64,000 bases of DNA from Gigaspora rosea (taxonomy: Eukaryota; Glomeromycota; Glomeromycetes; Diversisporales; Gigasporaceae): positions 154,926 through 218,925 of the forward strand of contig QKWP01000005.1 in NCBI GenBank assembly GCA_003550325.1, read 5' to 3'. The notes beneath the pieces are model-generated. The model did not search any database and had not been told where the DNA came from. It was given only the letters and a program-made list of their open reading frames with translations. Made by a program: the position numbers and the translations under genes. Below, piece after piece: positions 24,437-36,696 of this stretch. Each line of letters begins with the position of its first letter. Positions within the stretch are counted from its first letter, which is position 1.

Positions 24437-24830
24437 AACTTATAAAGCGATTTTTAGTCAATCGATTATAATTGCTACATAGTAAAGTTTAAATTTTCTA
24501 AGCAAATCGATTAAAGTCGTATAAGTAACCTTGTTCAGCAGATCAAAATACACATACTCTGAAAATTTTATAAAATCGGAAAACTTTTTATTATTTGACT
24601 TTAATTTTTATGTTCAATAGTTTTTTTATAAAAAAAAACCTATTGAACGTAAAAAAATTAAAAGTCAAATAATAAAAAGTTCTTTGATTTTTATGAAATT
24701 TACAGGCTATGTGTATTTTGATCTGCTGAACAAGGTTACTTATTGACTTTAATCGATTTACTTAGTAAAATTTAGATTTTACTATGTAGCAATATTTATC
24801 GATCGTGGGGTAGCTTATTTTTGGAACTAA
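24437..24830. mobile_element. Long-palindrome foldback element, family 2 copy B
   Basis: Arms pair around AAAAAAAACCTATTGAAC near 24640. Shared with 12935-13415: AGCAGATCAAAATACACAT, TTTATTATTTGACTTTAA, GCAAATCGATTAAAGTC. Arm length is about 190 bp. Confidence 0.65.
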
Positions 24831-25134
24831 AAAATTTTGTAATATCTTTTGGTGCGACAAAGGGGATAGCTTATTTTCAGGTCAAATGCATTTTGACGTT
24901 TTTGAATCAAAACTAGGGTTGAAGTTTAAATTTTTTAATTCGTGTTGAATTGCTGATAGATTGATTATTTCTTGTTTTTCATAATTGCACTGACAAATAG
25001 GTATTACGTTTAGGAGGTAGCTTATTTTCGGCAATATACGGTATCATACTTCTACTATCATATGTTTATTATTGTGCTATATTCTGCTATAAAGAAAAAA
25101 AGAAACATTAGTACTGTATATATATATAATATTA

Positions 25135-25750
25135 GGGAAAATAAATTTGTCGCACCCATGACATGTCGCACCCTGCTTCAACCAATCAAATCGCACGATT
25201 TTATAGACAAAAAATTTTATTTTTTAAAAATTTAAAAATTTATTAAAAAAGTGTAAAAATATACATAAAATAGCATGCCATATAATGTAAAATTTTATTC
25301 TGAACAACTTTTCTAAGTCGTAAAGATAGGTTGTCTTAGTAATTAAAACATTTTATAAGAAAAATCAAAATTCCCCAAAGTTAGCACATATAAAACTTTT
25401 TTTTACTAAATAAATCTACTTTTTAACTTAGAAAGAAGTTGTTTAGCATAAAATTTTACATGTAATACTTGAACATAATATAGATTATATTAGTAAAAAA
25501 AAGTTTTATATATGCTAACGATCGAAATTTTGATTTTTCTTATAAAACATATTTTTTTACTAAGACAATCTATCTTTATGACTTAGAAAAAGTTGTTCAG
25601 AATAAAATTTTACATTATATACTTTGATATCACTTATTTATTTTTACATTTTACTAGTAAAATTTTTAATTTTTAAAACTTAAAATTTTTTGTCTACAAA
25701 ATCGTGCGATTTGATTGGTCGGAATCAGGGTGCAAGAAATTTCTATTCCC
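25135..25750. mobile_element. Mutator-type long-palindrome MITE, solo copy with perfect 9-bp duplication
   Basis: ATAATATTA occurs exactly at 25126-25134 and 25751-25759. Termini GGGAAAATAAATTTGTCGCA and the complement of GCAAGAAATTTCTATTCCC. Third member of the family at 22439 and 22725. Confidence 0.87.
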
Positions 25751-25921
25751 ATAATATTATCATGCTACTAATTTCTTGAATTATATAGTATTATATTTCT
25801 ACTATTGTGCTATATTTGTTATTGTGCTATGTTTTGTTTTAAAGAAAAAGAAATATTAGTACTGCTTATATATATATATAAAACTACTATGTGTTACAAA
25901 CTATTTGCTATGTCCAAACTA

Positions 25922-26094
25922 CAGTTGCACTCCCATATAAGCACCTCCTATATAAGCACATTTCTTTATAAGCACCTTTATTTCTTGAACCAACTACTAT
26001 TAAACATATAAAAATTACTCTCTATATAAGCACATTTCTATATAAGAACACTTTTTATCGGTCCCGATGGTGTGATTATATGGGAGTGCGACTG
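25922..26094. mobile_element. pogo-like MITE, family 2, TA duplication
   Basis: TA at 25920-25921 and 26095-26096 flanks CAGTTGCACTCCCATATAAG and the complement of TTATATGGGAGTGCGACTG. The interior repeats TATATAAGCACATTTCT. 173 bp, no coding frame. Confidence 0.88.
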
Positions 26095-26162
26095 TATTAT
26101 ATTTTTTTTATCATATTATGTTTATTATCAACAATGTTTCATTTTAAAGAAAAAAGAAATAT

Positions 26163-26331
26163 TAGAGTGGTAACAGATATTATATAATATTTTAGAGGGG
26201 AAAGGATCTTTAAAATCTTATGTTAAATATAAAAGTTCATAATAGCCAATTAAATTATTCTTATGTAGAGGAGTAGGAGGTATAGTAAAATAATATTATA
26301 TAATATATGTTACCACCCTTAGTACTGTATA
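26163..26331. mobile_element. MITE with GGTGGTGACATAT-type ends, copy B
   Basis: Inverted copy of 22195-22364: GAGTGGTAACAGATATTATA at the left, TATATATGTTACCACCCTT-like right end, and TTCATAATAGCCAATTAAAT inside. Confidence 0.65.
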
Positions 26332-26577
26332 AAAAAATATTACTGTGCTACTAAATATCTCACTACATCCTGAACTATTATACTTTTACTACTATATTCA
26401 TTATCGTGCTATGTTCTGTTTCTTAAAAAAAAAGAAACATTAGTACTCTATATATATACAGTTGTCTCTCTCTAATCCGACCCTCTATATCCCAGACTCT
26501 TGATAATCTGAAGTAAAACTTCTAGAACAAATATTTTTATATATATTTTCTTTGGATATACCGAATTAAGGGGATGG

Positions 26578-26846
26578 CTAAAGCCAGGTGCGTTTATATG
26601 TTTTTGATTATTTAATTAAAATTAAAGTAACAGTTAGTTAGGAGTTAGGGTTAGGGCTTGACTTATAAGTAAAATTGTCTTCTCAACATTTTTTATTAAT
26701 GCCCCTAGACAGGTTTAGACACTCATTTTTTGTATTTTCAGCGTTTTTCACTTTTTTTCTTTGTTTTTGTCTCGTCGGGCTGATCTGTAAAGATCAAATT
26801 TTACGATTTGATTGGCTTTATATCACGTGAACGCATCTGGCTTTAG
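26578..26846. mobile_element. TIR element with telomere-like core (copy 4), nested
   Basis: CTAAAGCCAGGTGCGTTTATATG-like left end (CTAAAGCCAGGTGCGTT) pairs with AACGCATCTGGCTTTAG. The core, in reverse orientation, has GTTAGGGTTAGGG at 26645. CCGAATTA occurs close to both sides. Confidence 0.72.
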
Positions 26847-26989
26847 ACGACCCCGAATTAACATAATAAATTTTCTATTCCAGATCCGAACTCTAGTTAA
26901 TTAGTACATATAATCTTTTATTTAATTAAATTTATTTTATATTACGAATAAAATTTATTTTATATAATTAATTAAACTAGTGTTCTAAC

Positions 26990-27270
26990 CTGGATTAGAT
27001 AATAGTAATTTGATAGGTCAAATATTTAATCCAGGTTATAATTCAGATCAGGTACTCAACATAGATTATAACCCAGTCAGATAATAGTAACCCGATATTC
27101 AACCCAGGCCATGACTTGGATCAGATAAATGTAATCCGATATTCAACCCAGGCCATGATCTGGGTCAGATAATAGTAACCCGATATTCAACCCAGGCCAT
27201 GATCCGGGTTAGATAATAGTAACCCAATATTCAACCCGGGTCATGATCCGGGTCAGATAATAGTAACCCG
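26990..27270 (+). repeat. 44-bp minisatellite (TAACCCGATATTCAACCCAGG unit)
   Basis: Units start CAGATAATAGTAACCCGATA and run 44 bp; four clear copies from about 27077 with degenerate ones upstream. Confidence 0.8.
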
Positions 27271-27889
27271 GAGGATAATAAATACAAAAATAAAATTAAT
27301 CAAAACAGTTTTTTTTTTTTTTTAAGTTTTATTTTATATTTTGTGGAATATATATTTGTGATCTATGCCAGATGATGTATCAAATGGGCTTAAGAAATTT
27401 TCCATATTCGGTTTTTTTTTTATTAATAACTCTTTATATACTGAATTTTTATTAGAGTTCAGTTTAGAAAGAGAAATTTTATATTATGAACTTTCTCTAA
27501 CCCGAACAAAATCTCTTGGGATAGCCTGTTCAGATAAAAGAGAGGCAACTATATATTAAAAAAAATAATATTATTACTGTATTACTAACACTCTGAACTA
27601 TCATACTTTTACTATTATACTATGTTTTGTTATTATGCTAAAAAAAAGCAACATTAGTACTATATATAAAAAAAAAATACTACTGTTCTACTAACTATTT
27701 TGCTAAGTCCCAAACTATCATACTATATTCATTATTATATAAAAAGTTAGTATAGTATTAAAAAAAAAGTAAAGAAAAAATACTACTGTGCTACTAACTA
27801 TCTTGCTAGTTTCAAACTATCATACTTCTAAATTTTCAATCTGAAAGATAAGTTGATTTTTTATAAAAAATAATTGAGACAACTAATTG

Positions 27890-28633
27890 TTAATTCTCAT
27901 ACTCGAACCAAAGACCTGAACCTAACCCAGAACCAGCCTTGCAGGTCGGGTCTGAACCATAATTTTTTGAGCCCGACTGGGTTGGGTCATGAGAGAGACC
28001 CAGACCGATAATATCTGGACTGACCCGGTTATAAAAAAATTATTTTTTTCTTTATGATGATCTGAACGTTAATAGTAAAATTGCATAAGGCAAAATTTTT
28101 TATAGCATACATGCACGAGAAATAGTTTTATAGTACAAATTACATGTTGATTACTTTACTAATTTTTTTGTTAAAAAATGAATTAATTTACTTTGTACAT
28201 ATGCATGATGCTTGAAATTTAGTGTTTATGACTGCAACCTGTTAGAATTTCATATCAGGTGTATGTACTACAGACCAAAGACGAATATGTGAAAATGTTT
28301 TATTATTATTATTATTATTTAGCAAAATCTGAGTTTGGCCTTTGTTGGTTATAAATTATTTGTGAGAGGGCTTTATTCTATCCAGGTTCTCCTGTCATGG
28401 GTTTTTTAGTAATGCAAGTCATTAATTAACCCATGACAGGTAGTGCATTTTGCTTAGTTTAAAATAGTTTATTTTCATGTAAATAAGGTAGACTAGTAGT
28501 ATACTTATACTAGCTCTGATTTGGGTCGGGTATCAAATATTCGAGTACGGGTTTATACTTGGACCCAACTTGTTTTCTGGTTCGAATTTGGGTTTTTGCT
28601 AAAACCTGGCCTGACCCGGCCTGTGAGAAACTC
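27890..28633. mobile_element. Composite with GGGTCGGGT-type subterminal repeats
   Basis: Both flanks (27900-28030 and 28510-28625) carry dense ACCYGACCC/GGGTCRGGT motifs in opposite orientation; the right end reads GGCCTGTGAGAAACTC. A short hairpin (CCTGTCATGGGTT...AACCCATGACAGG, 28395-28441) lies inside. Target duplication not found. Possibly hAT-like. Confidence 0.5.
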
Positions 28634-28908
28634 TAAATAGATTAATTACAAATATATTATAACATTATACATTAATATGCAAATAATCAAATACTGTATG
28701 AATTACGTAAGTATAATGATCCTATTACGACAGTAGCTATGCATAATTACAGCAATGATAATTATAATTCTTATAAAGTTAGCTAATTTAAATTTTAAGA
28801 GGTTATACACATATATGCAAGATTATCCAATTGTATCTCATAAAGGGACATTTGCATATAAGCATTATTTTATAATAATAGAAATAAAAGACAATTATTT
28901 TTCATCAC

Positions 28909-29213
28909 TAGTATAATGCATTGCTATTCTCTGATTGACCAATCATTTTGTTTGTTTTGTTTTATATTAATCAAAACAAAACAAATAGTGGCCAGATTAG
29001 AGTTAGGGTTAGGGTGTGGTAAAAGCAGTAATTAAATGACCTCTCTAATCCAAATTTTCACAAAGAATTTTTTTTGCTAAAAAAAATTATAGTTTTATTA
29101 TAAAATTTTAAGTTAGAAGCAATTTTAAAATAGTTATTTTGCTTCGATTTTATATTACACCTGTTTCTGCATTCTGATTGGTTAGTCAGAGAGTGGTAAT
29201 ATATCGCACTAGC
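28909..29213. mobile_element. TIR element with telomere-like core (copy 5)
   Basis: CTAGTATAATGCATTGCTAT..TCTGATTGACCAATCA at the left pairs with the complement of TGATTGGTTAGTCAGAGAGT..TATATCGCACTAG. The core in reverse orientation has AGAGTTAGGGTTAGGGTGTG at 28995 followed by CACAAAGAATTTTTTTTGC. Confidence 0.72.
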
Positions 29214-29599
29214 AATGAATAATAACTCTCTTAATAAAATTATGAAAAATAATATTATTCTCAATATTTTACTAATAATAAATTATATTTTTATACTATA
29301 TGTAAACTTGTTCTATGCATAAAAATATACTATAAAAGTATATGTTTATTTTATAATTTTAAATTTTAAGAAAAACCATGCCTAATTTTGGAATTTTTAA
29401 TCAAAAATACAAAATTAAGCATATTTTTCTTAAAATTTAAAATTATAAAATAAATATATACTAATATAATGTATTTTTATTTATAAAACAAGTTTAATTA
29501 GAGTATAAAGATATAATTAATTAGTAGAATTTTAAGAATTTTAATATTTTTCATAATTAATTAACAAAATTATAAAAAATATTATGATTTTCAAATTTC

Positions 29600-29890
29600 T
29601 ACTAAGTCAAATTTTAATTAAAATTGTAAAAGAATATCTTGCAATCAAATAGTAGTTATAATTTAAAATTGGCCCAGTAGATTGTAAGATATAAGTATTT
29701 TGGTCTTTATGGCTATTTGTTTTCTTTTTTATTTGTATAAAGAAGAAAATATATAGCTACAAAAAACTAAAATACTTATATCTTGTAGTCTATTGGACTG
29801 ATTTTAACATTTTAACTACATTTTAATTGCAAAACACTCTTTTACAACTTTTTTTAGAAGTTGAAAAAAAGTTTACTTAATAAAGAAAAA
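29600..29890. mobile_element. Foldback element, family 3, intact copy
   Basis: The arms pair around about 29745: AAGATATAAGTATTTTGGTC against AACTAAAATACTTATATCTT. This is the unbroken version of the interrupted copy at 19440-21600. Confidence 0.62.
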
Positions 29891-29944
29891 GGGCTTCTTT
29901 AAAAAAACTCCAAATTCAGAGATTTCAAAGGCAATAGAAAAATA

Positions 29945-31000
29945 TTTACTATGTTTTGTTACTGAATCTGAACATGTTCATGAACATTAAACTGAATATG
30001 AACTTAACTTATTTTAAGTTTAGGTTCAGTTTAGGTTTATAAATTCAAAGTTCAGTTCAGATTCAGGTTCTAAGTAGTGTTCCAAATTGAAAATCAATTA
30101 ATCGGATTAATCGATTAATCGACAGTTAATCGGATTAATCGATTAATCGATAATTAATCGATTGGCTTTTCAAATATGCGATTAATCAATTAATCTGATT
30201 AATCAATTAATTGATCAATCGATTAATCGATTAACTCAATTAATCAATTAATCGATCAATCGATTATAGCAAAGGTGTGGCCCCATGATTTTCATAATGA
30301 TGGTGTGGAGAATCTTTGAGATTCCAAATAGGGAATCTAAATTTAAGAATAATTAAAAATCCGTAAAAAATTATATAATTATTTGATAAATATATAAAAT
30401 ACTGAACATCAATGCCTGTATATAAAAATCTTTAAAATTCTCCAAGAATCGAAAAATAGTCAGAATCGGCATGATTTCACATGACATTATGATTTGCAGG
30501 GGTCTAACCTTCCTGCAAACTGCTATAATCGATTAACCTGATTAATCGATTGATCGATTAATCGATAAACTTTTTTTAACTATTTCTTCGCTCAAAAAAA
30601 TTTGTATTTATTCACTATAGTAATTGATTAGTCGATTAATCGATTAGTTGGTGCAATCAATTAATCAATTTAATCAATTAATTGATTAATCGATTAATCG
30701 ATTAATCAGTTAATCGATTAATCAGTTAATCAATTGTACCAACTAATCGATTAATCGATTAGTTGGTACATTCAATTTTTAATCGATTATTAAAAAAATT
30801 TTTATCCGATTAATCAATTGCATTTTTTGATCCGATTTGGAACACTAGTTCTAAGATCTGCAAAATTTGTGGTTCAGATTCAGGTTCAGGTTCAGGTTCA
30901 GTTTAGGTTTATAAATTCAAAATTCCAGGTTCTAAGATCTGCAAAATTTGTGGTTCAGGTTTATTGAACCTGAACCTGAACTGAACCTAAAAACCCTATA
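29945..31000. repeat. GTTCAG-rich array, copy B, split by a hAT-like element
   Basis: GTTCAGGTTCAGGTTCAG-type repeats from 29965 to 30074 continue after 30856 to about 30998. Inner duplicate: GTTCTAAGATCTGCAAAATT occurs at 30848 and 30930. Confidence 0.65.
30075..30847. mobile_element. hAT-like element composed largely of ATTAATCG repeats
   Basis: GTTCTAAG is duplicated exactly at 30067-30074 and 30848-30855. Termini TAGTGTTCCAAAT and the complement of ATTTGGAACACTA resemble the TAGTGTTCC/CAGTGTTCC ends of hAT transposons. Both subterminal regions are long runs of the self-complementary ATTAATCGATTAAT motif (about 30100-30265 and 30525-30800). The middle 250 bp is unique sequence without an open frame. 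Confidence 0.85.
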
Positions 31001-31056
31001 TATCTTTGCAATTTTAGCTAGAATTTTTATAATTAGTTTTTTTTTATATATACAAT

Positions 31057-31234
31057 AGGACTCTGAAATATACATGGATAGGTCAAATTAATTATAAAAT
31101 AACTAAATATAGAAAGATCTATAGAAAAAGCTTCAAAAATAAGCAAAAAAATGACTATAAATAGAATATCTGCATAAAAATACAAAAAATAAGCAAACTA
31201 ATACCTGATCTATTTATGTATATTTTGTGATTCT
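31057..31234. mobile_element. AGGWCC-type MITE, copy B
   Basis: AGGACTCTGAAATATACATG and the complement of TATGTATATTTTGTGATTCT; same length and interior (ATAAGCAAA, AAGCTTCAAAAATAAGC) as 14484-14659. Flanks TATACAAT and CATATAAT agree at 6 of 8 positions. Confidence 0.72.
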
Positions 31235-31857
31235 CATATAATAAGTGAATTTGATAGAGCAAAGACCTTTTTATTTAGTATTATGATTTTAATAACCTTA
31301 TACAGGTTATAATAGTAACTATTTTGATTTTCTCTCTGGAGTTTTTTTATTTTTTTTAATTACATATTATTTTTTTTTATTTAGTCAATTTTACCTTTAC
31401 TTTTATTTGTTATTGTTTTTTTTCTTACTTTTTTTTTTACTTTTCTATAAAAAGATGTTATCTGATTGGTAATTTCTAATTGTAAATTACAGTCGGTACC
31501 ACCTAAAGCCAAGCATAGGTGACATTCGAATCTGATAATTTCTAGGATCGATGTTATACAAGTATTTATATAGCTAGTGTTACAAGCTGTAAAGTTTTTA
31601 TCAGATGGCTTAACCAGCCAATAAAAATATTAGCTAAGCGGCTGTCAATGGCTAAGATTGTATTCAGAAATTGTCGAAGGTTTACTTAATTTTTTTTTTA
31701 TGTAAGGATGTCAGATTACAGTAATTTTACATACCTTAGTATAATTTTGAGTAATATTTGTTAATTAATTTTGAATACACGATATTTAGTTTCTTAGATC
31801 AAATTTTCGGTGATTCAATTTGGGTCGTACATTCAAATCAAATGATGCAATAATACT
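31235..31857. other. Intergenic stretch, no gene seen
   Basis: T-rich tracts at 31330-31440, then mixed sequence with no frame that resembles a protein. The transition from repeat block to gene territory falls here. Confidence 0.45.
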
Positions 31858-32085
31858 CAGTGATGTACATGGACAGTCGTGGACACATTTTTAAGCAAAA
31901 AAATAAATTGAAATTACTTAAAATTTTATTATGATAACATGATTTAAAATTAACTAAAAAAGATTTGTTTACATATAATTATATATTTTTAATAATATAT
32001 ACTTTATTATAAGATGGACACTATGGATACTATGGACATGGACAAGCCAAAAAAAGGTATGGACATAGTAAACACGACATCACTG
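31858..32085. mobile_element. hAT-like MITE with CAGTGATGT ends
   Basis: CAGTGATGTACATGGACAGTC at the left and CACGACATCACTG at the right, with repeated TATGGACA motifs inside. AATACT occurs just outside both ends. It lies about 110 bp upstream of the Sel1 exon. Confidence 0.65.
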
Positions 32086-32193
32086 AAATACTGACCGAAT
32101 TTTTGTAATCTGTTACTTTATGTATGTTGTGATGAAAATTTAATTTTCTAAACTTACGTAAAATTACATGTTACTTAATCTTACTTAATACAG

Positions 32194-32991
32194 CCCGAAT
32201 AGGGATTGAAAAGAATGAACATAAGGCATTCATTCATTATCAAAAATCGGCCGAGATGAGAAATGCTATTGCAACTTATAATCTTGGAAATTGTTATCAA
32301 CATGGAATAGGAGTTGCAAAAGATGAACTTAAAGCATTTATTCATTATCAAAAATCTGCCGAGATGGAATATGCTAATGCAATAAATGACCGTGAATATT
32401 GTTATCTTAATGGAATAGGAGATGAATATAAGGCATTTATTCATTATCAAATATCTGCTGAGATTGGAAATGCTGCTGCAATATATGACCTTGGATATTG
32501 TTATCTTAATAGAATAGGAGTTAAAAATGCTGAACATAAGGCATTCATTCATTATCAAAAACTTGCCGAGATGAAAGATGCTAATGCAATATATCAAATT
32601 GGATATTGTTATCGAAATGGAATAAGGACTGAAAAGGATGAACATAAGGCTTTCGTTCATTATCAAAATCTGCCGAGATGGGAAATACCTCTGGAACATT
32701 TCAAATTGGATATTGTTATCAATATGGAGCAGGTACTGAAAAGGATGAACATAAAGCATTCATGTATTATCAAAAATCCGCCGAGATGGGAATCATCGCT
32801 GGAATGTTTAAATTGGGCGATTGTTATCGAAATGAAATTGGAACATCAAGAGATTTACAGAAAGCTAATTACTGGTACCAAATGTATATAATCTATTATT
32901 TTATTTATTTATTTATTTTTTTTATCGTAACTATAAATTTTTACAATATACATTTCTAATGATGATTAGGGGAAATAAAAATGTCGGGTAA
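32194..32991 (+). pseudogene. Sel1-repeat protein fragment
   Basis: The frame opens right after an acceptor-like CTTAATACAG and encodes about six Sel1 repeats of 36 residues with the pattern A-x2-LG-YCY-NGIG-x5-HKAF-HYQKSAEM. Sel1 repeats form alpha/alpha solenoids used in protein-protein contact; in these fungi they often accompany kinases. The frame breaks at about 32665 where one A is missing in CAAAATCTGCC (other repeats have CAAAAATCTGCC), and resumes to KANYWYQ. A donor at 32884 and acceptor ending 32969 would add a short last exon and TAA at 32989. No upstream exon was found, so this looks like a truncated, decaying copy rather than a working gene. Confidence 0.68.
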
Positions 32992-33040
32992 TTTAAAATA
33001 ATAATGATAATTATTACATTTATAAAATTTAACCAAAAGT

Positions 33041-34114
33041 GAAAAGAAATATGATAATTCTAATATTGACGATGATGTAAAAAATTATTAATTGCTGAAG
33101 AGTATCCATTATTGTGGATTCCTTTTAAAGAATTTAATATTTATCGAAAAATAGGACAGGGTGGATTTGCAACGTTATTTCATGCTTGGTGGGATGATAA
33201 ATTGACAAACATCGGAAGAAGTGTTGCACTTAAATTACTGCATGGATTAAAATCTTGTGCTGAAGGATTTATGCAAGAGGTAATTTTAATTTATACATAT
33301 TATTTTAATAGTATTTACTAATTAAATATATATTTGGTTTAATATTAAAGTTAAAGGCATATTGTAATACTGGATCTAAGCATCCATCATTTTTAAATTG
33401 CCATGGAATATCAAAAGATGAATCATCTGAAGATTATATTCTTGTCTTGGATTTTGCAGTTATGGGATCCTTACGTCAAAATCTTAACTCGATTTCAAAA
33501 ATGAAATGGACAGATAAATTAACATTGTATTGCATCTGATCTTCAAATGATCCATTCTCAGGGACTTATTCATCGAGATTTTCATAGTGGTAATATTTTA
33601 CAGGATAATTTACACAGTGCATATGTTGCAGACTTGGGACTTTCAATAACAGCCAATAGATTATTAGATGCCGAAAAACGCGGAATTTATGGAATTTTAC
33701 CATATATTGCACCAGAAGTCTTAGACGGAGAACAATATGCAACGACATCAGATATTTATTCATTTGGAATAATTATGTGGGAAATTTTATATGGAAAATC
33801 GGTAAATTATGAACAAGAATTCGGATCACAACTCCAATTCAAAATATGTCGAGAAAATTTACGACCAGATATTATATATAAATTTAATGAAATCATGATG
33901 GGATAGAGATCCGATAAAAAGTCCATCAGCACTAAAAATAATTGAAATCCTTGCAGAATGGAAAAATGACAAAAATATTTTATTGGAATTTATCAGATCA
34001 GAGGAAATATTAAAAAACATAAGAATACATAAACAAACTTATTCTGATGATATTTATAAAAGCAAATTTATTGAATTTTCTACGTCCATTATATTTACGA
34101 TTCAAAATCAATAA
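33041..34114 (+). pseudogene. Decayed protein kinase (TKL-like, Glomeromycotina type)
   Basis: The fragments in order are a lead segment, the P-loop IGQGGFATLFHAWW, VALKLL with the ATP-binding lysine, an intron at 33280-33350, the hinge region ILVLDFAVMGSLRQNL, the catalytic loop HRDFHSGNIL, DLGLS in place of DFG, the APE segment LPYIAPEVL and SDIYSFGIIMWEIL, then a C-lobe with WDRDP and a tail to TAA at 34112. Reading frames change at least three times: in the A-run near 33077, near 33530 where one of two expected ATTGC copies is missing before ASDLQMIHSQ, and near 33895 before WDRDP. The 5-bp loss is a slippage deletion, not a homopolymer miscall. The HRD and both anchor residues are still intact, so decay is recent. 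It directly follows the Sel1 fragment; in related genomes kinase usually precedes Sel1. Confidence 0.75.
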
Positions 34115-35900
34115 ATTTTATTCTTTATTAATCATAATTTATTTAACAGTTAGCGAATTGAATAAAATGATTATCGAAGATTTACAAATTACGAATTAAA
34201 TAAAAAAAAAACGAAAAAAATAAATAAATTTTTTAATGCAAAGTATACTATAAATTTTAATATATATCATTAAATTATTTTTGAACTATACATAATTGGG
34301 CAAAAATTGTCGAATAACGATAATTTCCCCAATAATGGTGTTATCTGGCAATTTATGATTATGATTGGTAGGGTTTGTCTGAGTTTTAATTTTTACATCG
34401 TAACACACAAGAAGAAATACATTTATGATCATATGAGTTTGTCGGATAAATGTATACATACTGTATACATATTTTTAGTCGAGCTGTTAATAAGATTTTA
34501 ATTTGCAAGTTCTTGAATTTATTAATAAGTTTTATAAAAAAAAATCATATTTAAGTTGCATATTGTTATGTGTAGAATTTTTTTATTTCTAATAATGTAT
34601 TACGAATTGATTTGGTTGGATGAACTGGTTTTTTTTGTCGTAAAAATAATAACTCAAATCACGAACAAAGTCGAGAAATTTTTTGATATAAGATAAATCC
34701 GATATACTCCGATTTAAATACAGTATTCATATTATTTATACACGTATCTAAGATAATTTCAGGCATCAAAATACCTCAATTTGAAATTATAAATTTTCAA
34801 GCTAGATTCTGGTCGAAAATATTTAATCCAAGTTTGATTTGGTTACTATTTTTCAGTCTAAAAAATTATATAACGTTAATACATACAAAATTTCGATGAA
34901 AATGGAAGTACTGTACGTATTTTCAAATCCTCGAAGATTATTAAGAATCTAAAATCAGGTTTCCCTTAAATTAAGATTTGCAATGAATTTAAAGCTTGAT
35001 GCTAAAAATTTATTTCTCCTATTCGGTTTTATTGCTAGTAAATATTCAAAAAGCCAGGTAATACATTAATAAATTAGCTAATGTTGCAATAAAATGAACA
35101 AGAGAAAGAAATATGGGAATGCTAATTCTTGTTTACTAGTAAAATTTTTGATTGGCAATATCTCTTGATCTAGTGATTGTATTTTGATCCAAAAAGTTAC
35201 TAAATCACGAGATATTATCAATCAAAGTTCTACTATTTTGCAGCAATCATACATATTTGTGATGATATAAAAAATACATATTTTAGATTTAGCAAAACTA
35301 ATTAATATTATAAATAAAATAAGCAAAATTAAATACAGATATTGAATACATTTATAATGTCTAATAATTTTCGTCTCAGCAATAAAATTTTATGAATTCT
35401 GTCAACAGAAAAAAGCATTTTACATAATATTATAATGCTATTCTAAAGGTCACGATTATTTTAAAAATCCAAAGCGATTCAAGTAAAATAAGGTGTATTA
35501 TGCTATATAAATAACAGTTGAATAATGTAATTCCATCAGGTTTGTTTTTAATATTAAAAATTATCTTTTTTATTCTATAGTTTTATTTGAGTTTTTTTTT
35601 TTTTTTTAAATGTTATTCTACATTTGTGTTTGGTTACTCATTTGGTACAAATAAGCTTTTTTTATAATGAATGCTTGTTAAAGATATTTAATGCGTAATC
35701 AAAGATGCATTAAAAGCGTTGCTGAAATTTAAAGCGAAGTTAAAAGTCAAAGCACTATTGTATTGTTATTTTATTATTTTTAAAGAAAATAATATACTAA
35801 TGAAAAAAATCATAGATGCATCATTTGCCTCTAATAATTTAAAAGAAAAGCTTGGTAATGGTCTTTAAAAAGAGTGTTTAAGACAATTAAATAGTTGATA
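34115..35900. other. Intergenic stretch with one small inverted-repeat element
   Basis: No gene is supported. At 35136-35234 TAGTAAAATTTTTGATTGG and CAATCAAAGTTCTACTA pair around GATCTAGTGATT, forming a MITE of about 100 bp. The remainder is AT-rich with stops in all frames. Confidence 0.45.
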
Positions 35901-35908
35901 AAAAAAAC

Positions 35909-36134
35909 AATAATAATTGTCGCAGATCATAATTTAAAATGAAATCTACATTCTATACTTAACCTGCTAGCCTTCTAAAACCCATCAATACCTGTTTATT
36001 ATAATTTTTTTTAAAACTAACCCTAACCCTAAACCTCTAACCCTGAAAAATGAACCCCAAAAAAATTTGTTTTCGAGATTTTATACTATCATTTCATTTT
36101 AATCTGGATTTCATTATGATCTGTCACAATAATT
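35909..36134. mobile_element. TIR element with telomere-like core (copy 6)
   Basis: TTGTCGCAGATCATAAT at the left and ATTATGATCTGTCACAA at the right. The core contains ACTAACCCTAACCCTAAACC at about 36016. Confidence 0.65.
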
Positions 36135-36437
36135 AGTACAACTAGATATGGCATCGCAAAGTCATTTTTACATAAAACTATGTAGAAATTGTTACATAAA
36201 TTATATTTATAAAATTTAAAATTTAAAAATGTGTTAAGTAGCCAAATATGTAAATATTAGAATGAAAATAAAAGTTATAATTAGAGTTAGAGTTGAGGTT
36301 AGGGTAAAATTATGAGAGGAGCATTTTTAATGAGTAATACAACAGATAAAATTCTGAGATATTGACTATTTTTTTCATTAAAATTTATATAAAATTTATT
36401 TAAATTTTTTAATATATAAAGGTTAAATAACTATATT

Positions 36438-36696
36438 GGGATCTTTGCTAGGAAAATCACCCTCCAACATTTTCCGATCGGGTAATTTCGGACAAATTTA
36501 GAACAACATACCAGCTCTTATATAAATGTAAATTATCTTTTGCCTTTATTGATTCAATGGTGCATCAAATAAACTTTCAAATCAATAAAGTCAAAAGATG
36601 TTTTGTATGTAAATAAAAACCATTATGTTTGTTTAAGTTTATCCGAATCAGCCCAATCGGAAAATATCAAAGAGTGATTGTCCTAGCAAAGATCCC
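36438..36696. mobile_element. MITE with GGGATCTTTGCTAGGA ends
   Basis: GGGATCTTTGCTAGGAAAAT and the complement of ATTGTCCTAGCAAAGATCCC, extending through TTTCCGATYGGG. About 60 bp of TIR on each side, with ATAT flanks. Single copy in the window. Confidence 0.78.

Larger units (their letters stand above)
26459..27551. mobile_element. pogo-like element, ~1.1 kb, with nested element and minisatellite
   Basis: TA at 26457-26458 and 27552-27553. Termini CAGTTGTCTCTCTCTAATCC and the complement of AAAAGAGAGGCAACTA. Inside lie a TIR element with telomere-like core (26578-26846) and a 44-bp tandem array (26990-27270). No transposase frame survives; the open frame at 27365-27559 merely crosses the right terminus. 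Confidence 0.75.

Noticed and set aside
32181-32759. 192-codon minus-strand frame opposite the Sel1 repeats
   Set aside because: It mirrors the repeat periodicity of the coding strand; the plus strand carries the true Sel1 pattern.
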